Made by a program: the position numbers and the translations under genes. DNA of 64,000 bases from positions 194,293 through 258,292 of the forward strand of contig PLLO01000016.1 in assembly GCA_003142255.1 (NCBI GenBank). Direction: 5' to 3'. The notes beneath the pieces are model-generated. The model made no database searches, was not told the DNA's origin, and saw nothing but the letters and a program-made list of their open reading frames with translations. Source of the stretch: Bacteroidales bacterium (GTDB lineage: Bacteria > Bacteroidota > Bacteroidia > Bacteroidales > VadinHA17). The first letter of the stretch is position 1, and every line of letters starts with the position of its first letter. This document shows, in pieces, positions 27,772 to 37,114 of this stretch.

Positions 27772-29094
27772 TTATTTGTAATAATCCATAATTCTACCCG
27801 AAATAAGCATCAGCGAGATTTCAGCAAGCTTTGCCTGATATTCAACGGTGAGGAGGCTCTCCTTGGCATCAAGAAGGCTTTTCTGAACTTCTCTCAGGTC
27901 TAATCCTGACAAACTTCCGAGCTTATATCGATCCATGGCAATTTCAAGGTTCTCTGTTGCAGTCTGCAGATTTTGCTCTTCAAGTGAAATTAGCCTGAGA
28001 TAATTTGTATAAGCATTGTATATTGTAATCAAGTCTGCTTTAACTCCCTGCTGGATCTCGTTGTATTTAAGTTCATTGTTTTCAACATCAATTGTGGAAT
28101 TACGGATGTTTCTCCTCTGGTTCATTCCATCAAAAATATTTACTCCGACCGTCACTCCGTAATTCATCCCGTTGGTCATCAGGTTCTTAGTGGTACTGCT
28201 TTCGTAAGTGTAATAGTTATAGCTGTAGCCGGATGACAAATTCATATATGGATAGGAGCGTGACTTTATTATTTTATAATCGTATTCTGAAATAATTTTG
28301 TTTTTTGAAGCAATAAGAAGACCTGTGTTCTTTGCCAGCATCTCGTCAAGAAGTTTTTCATACAAAAGTTGTTGGCCTAAAATGATCGATGTATCCTTCG
28401 ATATGAATAACTCGCCAAGATCATCAACCGCCATCATCTCATTCAACTTAATTTTTACCGCCCTTACAACTTCATTCTGTATGGCATAGTTGGAGCTGTC
28501 TGAATTGAAATAGACTCTTGACTGAAGAACCTGTAGCTTTGAACCTGATCCGAGCAGATAACGGTCTTCATCTATCCTGAGCCGTTCTCTTGACAGGGCA
28601 ACAGCATATTTCTTGTTCTTTAACAGCTGCACCTGCAGAATGCAGTTGTAATATCCGGAAATAATATCTGCAATCAGGTTTTCGACTGTCATCTGAGTAT
28701 TAAGTTCACCAATCTGTTTAAGCTCATTCAGCTTTTTATAGGTGGTCTGAACATTAAACCCGTTAAAAATAGTCCATCCCAGTGATGCCGATCCGTAAGA
28801 AGTTGTATTTAAAACACCATTTGAACTGGTCTGCGTACCATCAGTATTGTTTTGTCTTGAATCGTTCAGGGTTCCGCTCTGTTTAGCAGTAAGGTCGAGG
28901 GAGGGCAGAAATCCGGCATTCCCCGGGGTAAAATTATTTTTGGAAATAGCTTCATTATTCTTGGTTACAAGCAATGAAAAATTCTTCTCCAGACCAGTCC
29001 TGATGCAATCCGTCAGATCATGAACAACCTGGGCATCTGATGAGCTAAAAAGAAACAATGTGAGTGTACTAAGAAGCAGAAACCTTATTTTCAT
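27772..29094 (-). CDS. TolC-family outer-membrane efflux protein
   Basis: Forms the outer-membrane exit duct for the pump encoded upstream. From the ATG at 29094 (chosen over an upstream GTG at 29115 because it leads directly into a clean signal peptide, FLLLSTLTLFLFSSSDAQ) the protein has 440 residues. Two TolC repeats show paired coiled-coil helices and beta segments, with the repeat motif DRYLLGSGSKLQVLQ in the first half and DRYKLGSLSGLDLREVQ in the second. It overlaps the pump gene by 26 bases and is the last gene of the RND operon. Confidence 0.92.
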   Translation of the reverse strand: MKIRFLLLSTLTLFLFSSSDAQVVHDLTDCIRTGLEKNFSLLVTKNNEAISKNNFTPGNAGFLPSLDLTAKQSGTLNDSRQNNTDGTQTSSNGVLNTTSYGSASLGWTIFNGFNVQTTYKKLNELKQIGELNTQMTVENLIADIISGYYNCILQVQLLKNKKYAVALSRERLRIDEDRYLLGSGSKLQVLQSRVYFNSDSSNYAIQNEVVRAVKIKLNEMMAVDDLGELFISKDTSIILGQQLLYEKLLDEMLAKNTGLLIASKNKIISEYDYKIIKSRSYPYMNLSSGYSYNYYTYESSTTKNLMTNGMNYGVTVGVNIFDGMNQRRNIRNSTIDVENNELKYNEIQQGVKADLITIYNAYTNYLRLISLEEQNLQTATENLEIAMDRYKLGSLSGLDLREVQKSLLDAKESLLTVEYQAKLAEISLMLISGRIMDYYK

Positions 29095-32000
29095 CAGAGG
29101 ATATTTTTGATTCACTTGAAATAAAAGAATACATTGCAGGCACTACAAATAGTGTCAGCAGTGTCGAAAAGAGCATTCCGCCTACTACCGCGATACCCAT
29201 CGAGACCCTGCTCTGGGCTCCGGTACCAAGTCCGAGAGCCAGAGGCATGATTCCCAGAATAGTCGCAAGGCTTGTCATCAGGATAGGCCTGAAACGGGAA
29301 GCAGCAGCATACTTGATAGCTTCAAGTTTTGAAAGTCCGGCAATCTTCCTTTGATTGGCAAATTCGACGATCAGGATCCCGTTCTTTGTTACCAGTCCGA
29401 TAAGCATTATTATTCCAATTTCGCTAAAGATATTCATTGTCACGTCAAAATACCACATGAATATCAATGCACCGGTCACGGCAAGAGGAACTGTCATCAT
29501 AACAATTAAGGGATCCTTGAAGCTCTCAAACTGTGCGGCCAGAACCAGGAATATAAGGATTAATGCAAGCATGAAAGCAAACATAAGGCTTGATGAGCTT
29601 TCCCTGAAGTCTTTGGAATCACCAGCCAGCGCTGTCCTGAAAGTTTCATCAAGGGTTGACTTTGCAATCTTGTCCATTTCGTCAAGTCCCTGGCTTATGG
29701 TCTTTCCCTTGGTAAGACCTGCAGAGATTGTTGCTGCTACGAACCTGTTGTAGCGGTAGAGCTGGGGCGGAGCAGTCTCTTCAGACAGAGTAACCAGGTT
29801 ATCGAGCTGGATCATGCTTCCTTCGTTGTTTCTGACATACAGGGATTTCAGGTCAAGAGGCTTGTTCCTGTCGCTCCTTTCAAGATCACCAAGTATCTGA
29901 TATTGCTTTCCATTCATGAAAAAGTATCCGAAACGCTGGCCGCTGAGCGCAAGCTGCAGTGTCTGCCCGATATTCTGGGTCGATACTCCAAGGTTGCTGG
30001 CCTTATCCCTGTCGATATGAATCCTTAGCTCCGGTTTAGTGAATTTTAGGTTCACATCTGCCATCTGGAAAGTCGGATTCTCCATGACTTTTGCCATAAA
30101 AGATGGTAGGACTTCCCTGAGCTTATCTATTGTTGTAGCCTGCAAGACATACTGAATAGGCAAACCCGCACGTCTTCCTCCAAAGGTAGATTGCTGCATA
30201 ACCATTGCCCTGGCTTTGGTTTTCTTCCTGAAAACATTTCCAAGCTGATCGGAAATCTCCTGCTGCGTCCGTTTTCTGTTCTTAGGATCAACGAGCATGA
30301 TTCTTATGTTCCCGCTTCCGCTTCTAATCATTGAAATTTCACCATCCCGTTCAGGAACAAGCTGATCAACAGATTTTGCAAGGTCATCAATGTAGCTAAG
30401 AACAAATTCATAGGTTGATCCTTCCGGTACGGTTGTGTTTATGTTTATCTGAGACCTGTCTTCCAGCGGAGCCATCTCGGCAGGAATCGATTTCCAGAGA
30501 AGAACTACGAGTCCAACTGCAAATGCAAGGATCAGGAATGTTACCCTTCTGTGCCTGAGGAAACTGGCAAGTGCATTTTTGTACCAGTTATTCATGGCAG
30601 TGAAGAACTTTTCAGTATGTGTGTAGAACCAGCTGTGCCTGGACTCTTTCCTAAGCAATTTGGTAGAAACCATTGGGGTAAGTGACAATGCCAGGAATGC
30701 TGATATTCCTACAGCGCCTCCCATTACTATTGCAAACTCTCTAAATAGCCGGCCTGTGATGCCTGAAAGGAATACAATGGGGAAGAAGACTGAAATAAGA
30801 GTTATTGTAGTCGCAATAATTGCAAAATAGATCTCTTTCGATCCTGCCAGACCCGCCTCCACGGGCGGCAAACCATTTTCAACCTTTACATATATGTTCT
30901 CCATGACCACAATAGCGTCATCCACGACGATCCCTATCGCCAGCACAATAGCCAGAAGAGTCAGTACATTTATACTGTAACCTGCCAGGTACATTATGAA
31001 AAAGGATCCTATGAGTGAAACAGGTATTACCAGGATCGGGATAAGCGTTGCTCTCCAGCTTCGCAAAAAGAAATATATGATAATAACCACCAGGGCAAAG
31101 GCGATATAAATGGTATCCTTTACTTCCTTGATTGATTTTCGTATATACTGAGTGTTGTCATATCCGACCTTGATTGTAATGTCAGCCGGAATATCCTTCT
31201 GCATAAATTTTACTCTCTTATAGACCTCATCTACAATATCAATCTGGTTGGATCCGGGCTGAGGTATTATTGCTGTGCCTACCATAGGTACGCCATCTCT
31301 CTTCATTATCCCCCTGATATCCTCAGGTCCCAGTTCAGCCACTCCTATATCGCTAAACCGTATTATTTGATCACCAGTCTGCTTTATAATGAGATCATTG
31401 AACTCCTTCGGTGTGGTCATCAGTCCAAGGGTCCTGATCGTAAGCTGAGTATTGTTTCCTTCAATGCTTCCGGACGGAAGCTCGACATTTTCACGCGATA
31501 TTGCATTTTTTACATCAAGAGGAGTAAGCTGATAACCGGCAAGTTTTGCCGGGTCGAGCATAAGCCTCATGGCATAACGTTTCTGACCAAAAATATTGAC
31601 TGCACTCACTCCGGATATTGTCTGCAGCTGTTCTTTTATAGTAAGCTCTGCAACTTCTGAGAGTTCAAGAAGAGATCTTTTATTACTTTCGATTGTCAGG
31701 AGCATTATGGGACTTGCATCCGCATCAGCTTTTGCAACAACCGGAGGGTCGCAATCCTGCGGCAGCTGGCGCTGGGCCTGAGATACTTTATCCCTTGTAT
31801 CATTTGCAGCAGTCTCCATATCCACTGATAGCTCAAATTCGACAGTTATATTGCTCATTCCCTGACTGCTGACGCTTGTCAGCGACCTGATGCCGGGGAT
31901 CCCGTTAATGGACTGCTCAAGAGGTTCGGTTATCTGGGTTTCGATTACGTCGGAGTTGGCTCCGGGATAGGTGGTCATTACATTTATGATCGGGGGATCA

Positions 32001-32119
32001 ACACTTGGAAATTCACGTATTCCCAGGAAAGTGACACCCACCACACCAAACAACAGGATGACCAGCGCAAAGACTGTTGCAAGAACCGGCCTGTTTATAC
32101 TTGTTGATGAAAGACTCAT
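29069..32119 (-). CDS. RND multidrug efflux permease (AcrB/HAE1 family)
   Basis: A proton-driven inner-membrane exporter of 1016 residues with 12 membrane helices and two large periplasmic loops. RPVLATVFALVILLFG begins helix 1; the proton-relay Asp pair lies in VVDDAIVVMENI at about residue 400; GxSRFRPILMTS-type and GLGTGAQSRVSMGIAVVGG near the C-terminus complete the HAE1 pattern. It sits between its adaptor (12 bases upstream) and TolC partner. Likely substrates are drugs, dyes or bile-like amphiphiles, but the sequence does not tell which. No local repressor gene is visible. Confidence 0.96.
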   Translation of the reverse strand: MSLSSTSINRPVLATVFALVILLFGVVGVTFLGIREFPSVDPPIINVMTTYPGANSDVIETQITEPLEQSINGIPGIRSLTSVSSQGMSNITVEFELSVDMETAANDTRDKVSQAQRQLPQDCDPPVVAKADADASPIMLLTIESNKRSLLELSEVAELTIKEQLQTISGVSAVNIFGQKRYAMRLMLDPAKLAGYQLTPLDVKNAISRENVELPSGSIEGNNTQLTIRTLGLMTTPKEFNDLIIKQTGDQIIRFSDIGVAELGPEDIRGIMKRDGVPMVGTAIIPQPGSNQIDIVDEVYKRVKFMQKDIPADITIKVGYDNTQYIRKSIKEVKDTIYIAFALVVIIIYFFLRSWRATLIPILVIPVSLIGSFFIMYLAGYSINVLTLLAIVLAIGIVVDDAIVVMENIYVKVENGLPPVEAGLAGSKEIYFAIIATTITLISVFFPIVFLSGITGRLFREFAIVMGGAVGISAFLALSLTPMVSTKLLRKESRHSWFYTHTEKFFTAMNNWYKNALASFLRHRRVTFLILAFAVGLVVLLWKSIPAEMAPLEDRSQININTTVPEGSTYEFVLSYIDDLAKSVDQLVPERDGEISMIRSGSGNIRIMLVDPKNRKRTQQEISDQLGNVFRKKTKARAMVMQQSTFGGRRAGLPIQYVLQATTIDKLREVLPSFMAKVMENPTFQMADVNLKFTKPELRIHIDRDKASNLGVSTQNIGQTLQLALSGQRFGYFFMNGKQYQILGDLERSDRNKPLDLKSLYVRNNEGSMIQLDNLVTLSEETAPPQLYRYNRFVAATISAGLTKGKTISQGLDEMDKIAKSTLDETFRTALAGDSKDFRESSSSLMFAFMLALILIFLVLAAQFESFKDPLIVMMTVPLAVTGALIFMWYFDVTMNIFSEIGIIMLIGLVTKNGILIVEFANQRKIAGLSKLEAIKYAAASRFRPILMTSLATILGIMPLALGLGTGAQSRVSMGIAVVGGMLFSTLLTLFVVPAMYSFISSESKISSDENKVSAS

Positions 32120-32131
32120 TGGATTACCCTT

Positions 32132-33220
32132 CTATCTGTTAGTAATTACCGTATCAAGCACTACAGGAAGGCTTTGCCTCAGCTGCAAAATTCCGGTTAT
32201 CAGCACAGTGTCACCGAAATTAAGACCGTTTGTTATCTGGATCCTTGATTCTGTTCTCAGACCGGTTGTTACATTGACACTCTGTGCCTGGCCCTTGTTA
32301 TAAGTATAGACTATTGAGCCATCCATTGTCGGAGTAATTGCCTCTGTAGGAATTGATTTGGCACTGTCAATTTTCGATAGTTCCAAAATTATTCTGGCAT
32401 ACGTTCCTGTCTTAAGTTCCTCATTTTTATTAGAGTAAAGAGCGCGCATCGAAATAGTCCTTGTTTCAATATCAATTTTCGGATCTATGGCATATACAGA
32501 GGCCTCATAGTCTTTGTTATCGACAGTAAATGTTACCGGGTAGCCTGTTTTTATTTCTGAAGAGTATTTTTCAGAAATTGAAAATTCGATTTTAATAGGG
32601 CTCATTTTAATCAGATGGGCAATCTTAGTAGTTGTATTGACATATGCTCCTTCGCTCAGATATCGCAGACCTATAACGCCATCGAAGGGTGCACGCAACT
32701 CTGTTTCGGCAATATGTGCTTTAACAAGATTAATATCGGCCCTGAGTCCCTGCATGTCGGTAACTACCTGGTCGTAGCTCTCCTGGCTTATTGCATCTTT
32801 GCCGAGAAGGCTTTTTTGTCTGAATTCCTTCTCCTCGGCCAGCTTAATCTCAACCTGAAGCTTCTGCAGCTGGGCTTGAAGTGGCATATCGTTAATCTTT
32901 GCCAGCAAATTACCTTTTTTGACTTTTGTGCCTTCAACAAAATATATTCCGACAATTTTTCCTGAAGTCTCAAAGGTGAGATCCGTCTCTTCATCAGGAC
33001 GAAGAGTTCCTTCTGACCTTATAAATTCACTCAGGTGAGTAGGTACCACTATGAAGCCAGACGCATTAAGCTTCTGCTGTGCCTGCCGCATAGGACCTAC
33101 CTTAATGTTTTTCGGCCCGAATTTGGCTACCAGGAATGGTTTGTATTTCGGGTAAAAAACTAAACCGGCAAGAAATAATATCAGAATTACAGTTATGGTT
33201 ATTTTAAGCGTCCTGTTCAT
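32132..33220 (-). CDS. RND efflux periplasmic adaptor (membrane fusion protein)
   Basis: Links the pump and TolC across the periplasm. The ATG at 33220 gives 362 residues; the in-frame TTG just before it is less likely. An N-terminal membrane helix (about 6-24) anchors it instead of a lipobox. The lipoyl half-motifs flank a short helical hairpin: SGKIVGIYFVEGTKVKKGNLLAKI (about residues 85-108, described by its GTKVKKG core) and APFDGVIGLRYLSEGAYV. A beta-barrel and MP domain follow. First gene of the three-gene operon. Confidence 0.93.
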   Translation of the reverse strand: MNRTLKITITVILILFLAGLVFYPKYKPFLVAKFGPKNIKVGPMRQAQQKLNASGFIVVPTHLSEFIRSEGTLRPDEETDLTFETSGKIVGIYFVEGTKVKKGNLLAKINDMPLQAQLQKLQVEIKLAEEKEFRQKSLLGKDAISQESYDQVVTDMQGLRADINLVKAHIAETELRAPFDGVIGLRYLSEGAYVNTTTKIAHLIKMSPIKIEFSISEKYSSEIKTGYPVTFTVDNKDYEASVYAIDPKIDIETRTISMRALYSNKNEELKTGTYARIILELSKIDSAKSIPTEAITPTMDGSIVYTYNKGQAQSVNVTTGLRTESRIQITNGLNFGDTVLITGILQLRQSLPVVLDTVITNR

Positions 33221-33330
33221 CAAATTAGATTTAAGTAATTTCTATATAATCGGCAGATAGTGAACTGAAATAAGTAAAGTATTGAAAATATGTGAAATAA
33301 TTAATACAATGCTACAGCATTTTAAACCGA

Positions 33331-33338
33331 CAAATTTA
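33331..33338 (-). promoter_or_regulatory. Candidate -7 promoter element for the RND operon
   Basis: On the minus strand TAAATTTG matches TAnnTTTG, about 110 bases before the adaptor start. A short AATGC/GCATT hairpin lies just downstream (about 33318-33331). No good -33 match is seen. Confidence 0.4.
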
Positions 33339-33399
33339 GGAAAATATTTCAGGTGCGTAGCTTTGGTCACTATTCAATTAATGTTAAATAATCATAAAA

Positions 33400-33427
33400 T
33401 AAAACATGTTTCAAAAAGCATGTTTTA
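33400..33427. promoter_or_regulatory. Operator-like dyad upstream of the DUF4293 gene
   Basis: A perfect 9-bp inverted repeat TAAAACATG (33400-33408) and CATGTTTTA (33419-33427) separated by 10 bases. It lies directly upstream of a candidate -7 element at 33440, covering the expected -33 position, so it could be a repressor or activator site. The binding protein is unknown. Confidence 0.45.
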
Positions 33428-33439
33428 ATTGAAAGAATG

Positions 33440-33447
33440 TATTTTTG
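33440..33447 (+). promoter_or_regulatory. Candidate -7 promoter element
   Basis: TATTTTTG matches TAnnTTTG, 21 bases before the DUF4293 start codon. Confidence 0.45.
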
Positions 33448-33468
33448 ACCATATAAATATATATTAAC

Positions 33469-33939
33469 ATGATTCAGCGAATCCAGTCACTCTTCCTGTT
33501 ATTGACAATAATTGCATCGTCATTATTCCTGACCGGTGGATATTTGAACCTTGTCAACAGTACTTCAGGTTATGAAGCAGTGGCGAGATTCTCAGGTATA
33601 TATATGGTTTCATCCGGGAGCGGAAGCACTATTTTCAGCCATATATTTCCGGTTCCGGTGATATCTGTGCTGGTACCGGCGGTTGCAGCGGTTGCCATTT
33701 TATTATATAAGAACAGGAAGCTCCAGAAGAAAATTATACTTTTCGATATATTTCTTGAGCTGATCCTTATTATTTCAGGGTTTATTCTTATAATGCCTGT
33801 TGTACAGCATAATTCAGCAATTCTTAAGCCGGGATACAGAATAATTATGCCTCTGCTAAGCCTGGTCTTCCTTGTTCTTGCATACCTGGGAGTAAAAAAG
33901 GATGATGAACTTGTGAAATCTTATGACAGGCTCAGATAA
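33469..33939 (+). CDS. DUF4293 family membrane protein
   Basis: A 156-residue integral membrane protein with four predicted helices (about residues 7-28, 62-82, 88-112 and 122-144). The start MIQRIQSLFLLLTII and the overall layout match DUF4293, a family largely restricted to Bacteroidota and without a known function. In many genomes it lies near rho or sigma-related housekeeping genes; here it stands alone between the RND operon and pyrI. A strong inverted-repeat dyad precedes it. Confidence 0.85.
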   Translation: MIQRIQSLFLLLTIIASSLFLTGGYLNLVNSTSGYEAVARFSGIYMVSSGSGSTIFSHIFPVPVISVLVPAVAAVAILLYKNRKLQKKIILFDIFLELILIISGFILIMPVVQHNSAILKPGYRIIMPLLSLVFLVLAYLGVKKDDELVKSYDRLR

Positions 33940-33950
33940 ATATTTATAAA

Positions 33951-34050
33951 TCACCCTCTTTCCCGTTTCCCCCAAGGGGGAAAAGCTAAGAAACTCCTTC
34001 CCCCCTGGGGGAAAGCCTGCCCCGCTTCGGCGGGGGTTGGGATGAGGGTC
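33951..34050. repeat. Composite palindromic intergenic element
   Basis: About 100 bases made of three consecutive hairpins: TTTCCCCC-AA-GGGGGAAA (33966-33983), TTCCCCCCTGGGGGAA (33998-34013) and CCCCGC-TTCG-GCGGGG (34020-34035). They are enclosed by outer arms ACCCTC and GAGGGT. It is far more GC-rich than its surroundings and separates two convergent genes. It looks like a REP-like or MITE-like dispersed element and may also stop transcription. Confidence 0.75.
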
Positions 34051-34105
34051 TATTATAAACTTATGATAGAGATATATAAACTCACTATTTGTAAAAATGA
34101 GTTGA

Positions 34106-34564
34106 TTAGATTATCTGGAGGTTCTCCTGGTTAGTGATTTTCTCGCAGTAGTAGCATTTCAGGGCAACATTCTTTTTCGACACTACTTTAAACCTTGTGG
34201 TAACTGCCTCGAAATTGGTAATACATTTCGGATTCATGCACCTGGCGATGCCGGTAATAGTATCGGGAACTTCAACTACTTTCTTTTCAATTACCTCGTA
34301 ATCCTTGATAATATTAAGCTTTGCATCAGGTGCCACTAGCGCAATTCTGTTTATGTCATCATCGGCAAAATATTTCCCTGATATCTTGATGATTGCTTTT
34401 TTGCCGAGCTTCTTGCTTTCGAGGTTTGTGCCGAAGGTTATCTGGTTGTCAAAACGGTCAAGTCCCAGAATCTGGATAACCTTGAAGAGGTTTTTTGCCG
34501 GTATATGATCGATCACTGTTCCGTTCTGGATCGCACTTACACTCAATTGTTTTGGTTCCTTCAT
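34106..34564 (-). CDS. pyrI: Aspartate carbamoyltransferase regulatory subunit
   Basis: The allosteric subunit that binds CTP/ATP and controls PyrB. The 152-residue protein has an N-terminal nucleotide-binding domain (SVSAIQNGTVIDHIPA at about 8-23) and a C-terminal zinc domain with the four cysteines C-x4-C (CMNPKC) and C-x2-C (CYYC). It follows pyrB by 11 bases, the usual order. Its presence implies the ATP/CTP-regulated dodecameric enzyme. Confidence 0.97.
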   Translation of the reverse strand: MKEPKQLSVSAIQNGTVIDHIPAKNLFKVIQILGLDRFDNQITFGTNLESKKLGKKAIIKISGKYFADDDINRIALVAPDAKLNIIKDYEVIEKKVVEVPDTITGIARCMNPKCITNFEAVTTRFKVVSKKNVALKCYYCEKITNQENLQII

Positions 34565-34575
34565 TTATCAGTCTT

Positions 34576-35487
34576 TTAGATTTTAATTCCAAGCAGTGTG
34601 CAGAGAATAGCCTGTCTGGTATAAACGCCATTGAGGGCCTGTTCAAAATAGTACGCTTTAGGATTCGAGTCTACGTCAGGATGTATCTCGTTCACCCTTG
34701 GGAGAGGATGAAGAATACGCATATTGGGCTTGGTGTTTTCGAGCATTGAGTTTCGCAGGACGTATACATTTTTGACCTTTTCATATTCCATCGGATCTGA
34801 GAATCTCTCTTTCTGCACCCTGGTCATGTAAATTATATCAGCTTTTGAAATTATATCAGTGAAATCAGTATGCTCATAATATTTTAAGCCCATATTATCG
34901 AGATAAAGCTTAAACTCATCAGGCATTCTAAGCTCTTCAGGAGCAATGAAATTAAAAGTAGCATTCCATCTCGACATGGCCATCATCAGGGAATGAACCG
35001 TCCGGCCGTACTTCAGGTCTCCAACCATGAAGATATTCAGATCTTCAAGCCTTCCCTGTGTTTTTCGTATTGAATAAAGGTCAAGCATCGTCTGGGTAGG
35101 ATGCTGATTGGCTCCGTCACCTGCATTTATTACAGGTACTGACGCCACCTCGCTTGCATATCTTGCACTCCCTTCAATCGGATGCCGCATGACGATCAGG
35201 TCACAATAGCTGCTTACCATTTTAATAGTGTCATGCAGGGTTTCGCCCTTCGAAACGCTGGAGCTTGAAGAATCGGAAAATCCAACGATTTTTCCACCGA
35301 GCTTATTGATAGCGCTTTCAAAACTTAAGCGTGTACGGGTAGAAGGTTCAAAGAATAATGTGGCTATGACTTTCCCTTCCAGCAGTTTCCTGATTGGTTG
35401 TTTCTCAAACTCGACGGCCAGGTCAATAACCTTTAGAATTTCCTCCGTCGAGAAATCGTCAATTGAAACTAAACTTCTCTTTTTCAT
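34576..35487 (-). CDS. pyrB: Aspartate carbamoyltransferase catalytic subunit
   Basis: Second step of pyrimidine synthesis: carbamoyl phosphate plus aspartate to carbamoyl aspartate. The carbamoyl-phosphate motif [15 protein letters not shown] (about residues 45-59), the [12 protein letters not shown] region (about 128-139), and HPLPRVNEI (about 261-269) are all intact. Length (303) is normal. Expression with pyrI is evident from spacing. No pyrimidine attenuator was recognised upstream. Confidence 0.98.
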   Translation of the reverse strand: MKKRSLVSIDDFSTEEILKVIDLAVEFEKQPIRKLLEGKVIATLFFEPSTRTRLSFESAINKLGGKIVGFSDSSSSSVSKGETLHDTIKMVSSYCDLIVMRHPIEGSARYASEVASVPVINAGDGANQHPTQTMLDLYSIRKTQGRLEDLNIFMVGDLKYGRTVHSLMMAMSRWNATFNFIAPEELRMPDEFKLYLDNMGLKYYEHTDFTDIISKADIIYMTRVQKERFSDPMEYEKVKNVYVLRNSMLENTKPNMRILHPLPRVNEIHPDVDSNPKAYYFEQALNGVYTRQAILCTLLGIKI

Positions 35488-35601
35488 TATGTTGGCACAT
35501 TAAGAGCTAACTCAAAATCTCATTCAAATTTACTCAAGATTAGACATTAAGCTGATAAGTGTTGATAATTAATTAACAACTTTAGTGACTGAAAAGAATA
35601 C

Positions 35602-36216
35602 TTATTCAACCTCAAGGAAATTGATTTTAAGCCCTTCGATCCTGGAAAACTTAGCCTTGATCTTATCTGTCTCAGATGATCTGAAATGGACTGTCAGCCT
35701 GCATTCCAGATCAAAGGAGGGAGCAGATTGTGCAATATCCTCATCCTTGATTATCTTCATAACGTCATTCATTGCCAGGTATGGAAAAATAAGATCGCAT
35801 TTCTGCTGCATGACATGTTCAATTATATCAGCATTTGAAAGAGCTGATCCGGCCGCAGATTTATAAGCAATTATCAGACCGCTAGTACCAAGTAAAGTGC
35901 CACCGAAATACCGTGGAACAATCACAAGTACATTAGTGATTCCGAAAGACTTTATTTGCCCGAGAATCGGCCTTCCTGCAGTCCCCGATGGCTCACCATC
36001 GTCATTCGCCCTCCATGTAGCGCCATCCGAACCGAGGGCGTATGCATAGCTATGATGCTTTGCATCATGATGTTCCTTCCTTATTTCATCAAGGAACATC
36101 TTAATTTCAGATTCATTTTTGACCGGGAAGGCTATCGAAACAAACTTGCTTCCCTTTTCCTTAAAAAGGCCGTGGGATATAGATTTTATGGTTTTATAAG
36201 TGTCTGAAGAGGCCAT
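35602..36216 (-). CDS. YigZ/IMPACT family protein
   Basis: A 204-residue member of the YigZ family (N-terminal UPF0029/Impact domain, C-terminal DUF1949 ferredoxin-like domain). Typical motifs are KGSKFVSIAFPV (about 21-32), KHHSYAYALG, the NDDGEPSGTAGRPIL segment (about 65-79) and VPRYFGGTLLG. The ATG at 36216 (MASSDTYKTIKS) is chosen over a start 13 codons earlier because the family begins near this point. The molecular role is uncertain; the Impact relatives affect translation regulation. Confidence 0.93.
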   Translation of the reverse strand: MASSDTYKTIKSISHGLFKEKGSKFVSIAFPVKNESEIKMFLDEIRKEHHDAKHHSYAYALGSDGATWRANDDGEPSGTAGRPILGQIKSFGITNVLVIVPRYFGGTLLGTSGLIIAYKSAAGSALSNADIIEHVMQQKCDLIFPYLAMNDVMKIIKDEDIAQSAPSFDLECRLTVHFRSSETDKIKAKFSRIEGLKINFLEVE

Positions 36217-36301
36217 AAATATCAGAATACCTTCGATAATGTGACGATCCTGCAATATTAATTAAAACCTGCCGTCAATAGTCGTTTTGCGTAAAAAATT
36301 C

Positions 36302-36309
36302 TAAATTTG
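36302..36309 (+). promoter_or_regulatory. Candidate -7 promoter element
   Basis: TAAATTTG matches TAnnTTTG. It overlaps an in-frame TTG at 36307, which argues that translation starts at the later ATG (36328) rather than at the TTG. Confidence 0.45.
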
Positions 36310-36327
36310 CCTGCAATTAGACCAGAA

Positions 36328-36711
36328 ATGAGTGTATTACTTGATGAGAAGGACCTTAAAAAACTTATCGTGATTGGCGACAGGATACTTATCAAACCAA
36401 AAACGCCTCAATCAAAGACCAAGAGCGGACTTTTTCTTCCTCCTGGTGTAAATGAGAATGAAAAGGTCCAGATAGGATATGTCCTTAAAGTTGGTCCGGG
36501 CTATCCGATACCTTCAGTGAATGATTCAGACGAACCATGGAAGAACAGGAACGATGAACCTAAATATGTTCCTCTGCAGCCAAAGGAAGGTGACCAGGCC
36601 GTATATTTGCAGAACAGCGCTATAGAGATTGAATTTAATAAGGAGAAATATATTGTTGTTCCCCAGTCGGCTATACTGCTTTTATTGCGTGATGAAGGAT
36701 TTCTTGAATAA
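36328..36711 (+). CDS. GroES-like co-chaperonin paralogue
   Basis: A Cpn10-fold protein of 127 residues, longer than normal GroES (about 95). The core IGDRILIKPKTPQSKTKSG (about residues 12-30) is the GroES opening; the mobile loop GLFLPPG is present. An insertion rich in Pro, Asp and Trp (about 58-82) and the C-terminal YIVVPQSAILLLLRDE depart from canonical GroES. It is not next to groEL. The ATG at 36328 is preferred. It is 9 bases upstream of a response-regulator gene. It may be a specialised lid or a regulatory protein; function unknown. Confidence 0.8.
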   Translation: MSVLLDEKDLKKLIVIGDRILIKPKTPQSKTKSGLFLPPGVNENEKVQIGYVLKVGPGYPIPSVNDSDEPWKNRNDEPKYVPLQPKEGDQAVYLQNSAIEIEFNKEKYIVVPQSAILLLLRDEGFLE

Positions 36712-36720
36712 AAATGCGAC

Positions 36721-37101
36721 ATGGATGCAAAAAATCTCACTGGAATAAAAATTCTGATTGTTGAGGATGACCTTTCAAGCAGGCTCTACCTCAATAAAAT
36801 CATGGAAAAAACCGGAGCCGTTCTTCTTAATGCAGGCGACGGGCTGCAGGCTATTGAGATCTCAAGGCAGAACCCTGATATAGCCCTCATCCTGATGGAT
36901 ATACAACTTCCTCTTATGGATGGTTATACCTCTGCAAAAAAAATCAGGGAATTTCGGGACAAAATTGTTATTATCGCCCAGACTGCCTACGGATTGTCAG
37001 GTGATATGGAGAATATACTAGCCTCAGGGTTTGATGATTATTTGATTAAGCCGATTTACTCATGGCAGCTGATAGAAAAGATATCTGCTTTTCTGCCTTA
37101 A
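36721..37101 (+). CDS. Single-domain response regulator
   Basis: A 126-residue CheY-like receiver with no output domain. ILIVEDDLSSRLYL (about 10-23) gives the acidic pocket, the phospho-acceptor Asp is in LILMDIQLPLMDG (about residue 61), the switch residue is in IIAQTAY, and the Lys is in YLIKPIY (about 112). It probably acts as a phosphotransfer or scaffold element with a hybrid kinase encoded elsewhere. It ends 13 bases from the convergent NamZ-like gene. Confidence 0.9.
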   Translation: MDAKNLTGIKILIVEDDLSSRLYLNKIMEKTGAVLLNAGDGLQAIEISRQNPDIALILMDIQLPLMDGYTSAKKIREFRDKIVIIAQTAYGLSGDMENILASGFDDYLIKPIYSWQLIEKISAFLP

Positions 37102-37114
37102 AACAACTTCTCTG

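Noticed and set aside
36307-36327. TTG at 36307 as start of the GroES-like gene
   Set aside because: It overlaps a -7 promoter element and adds residues not typical of the family; the ATG at 36328 fits better.
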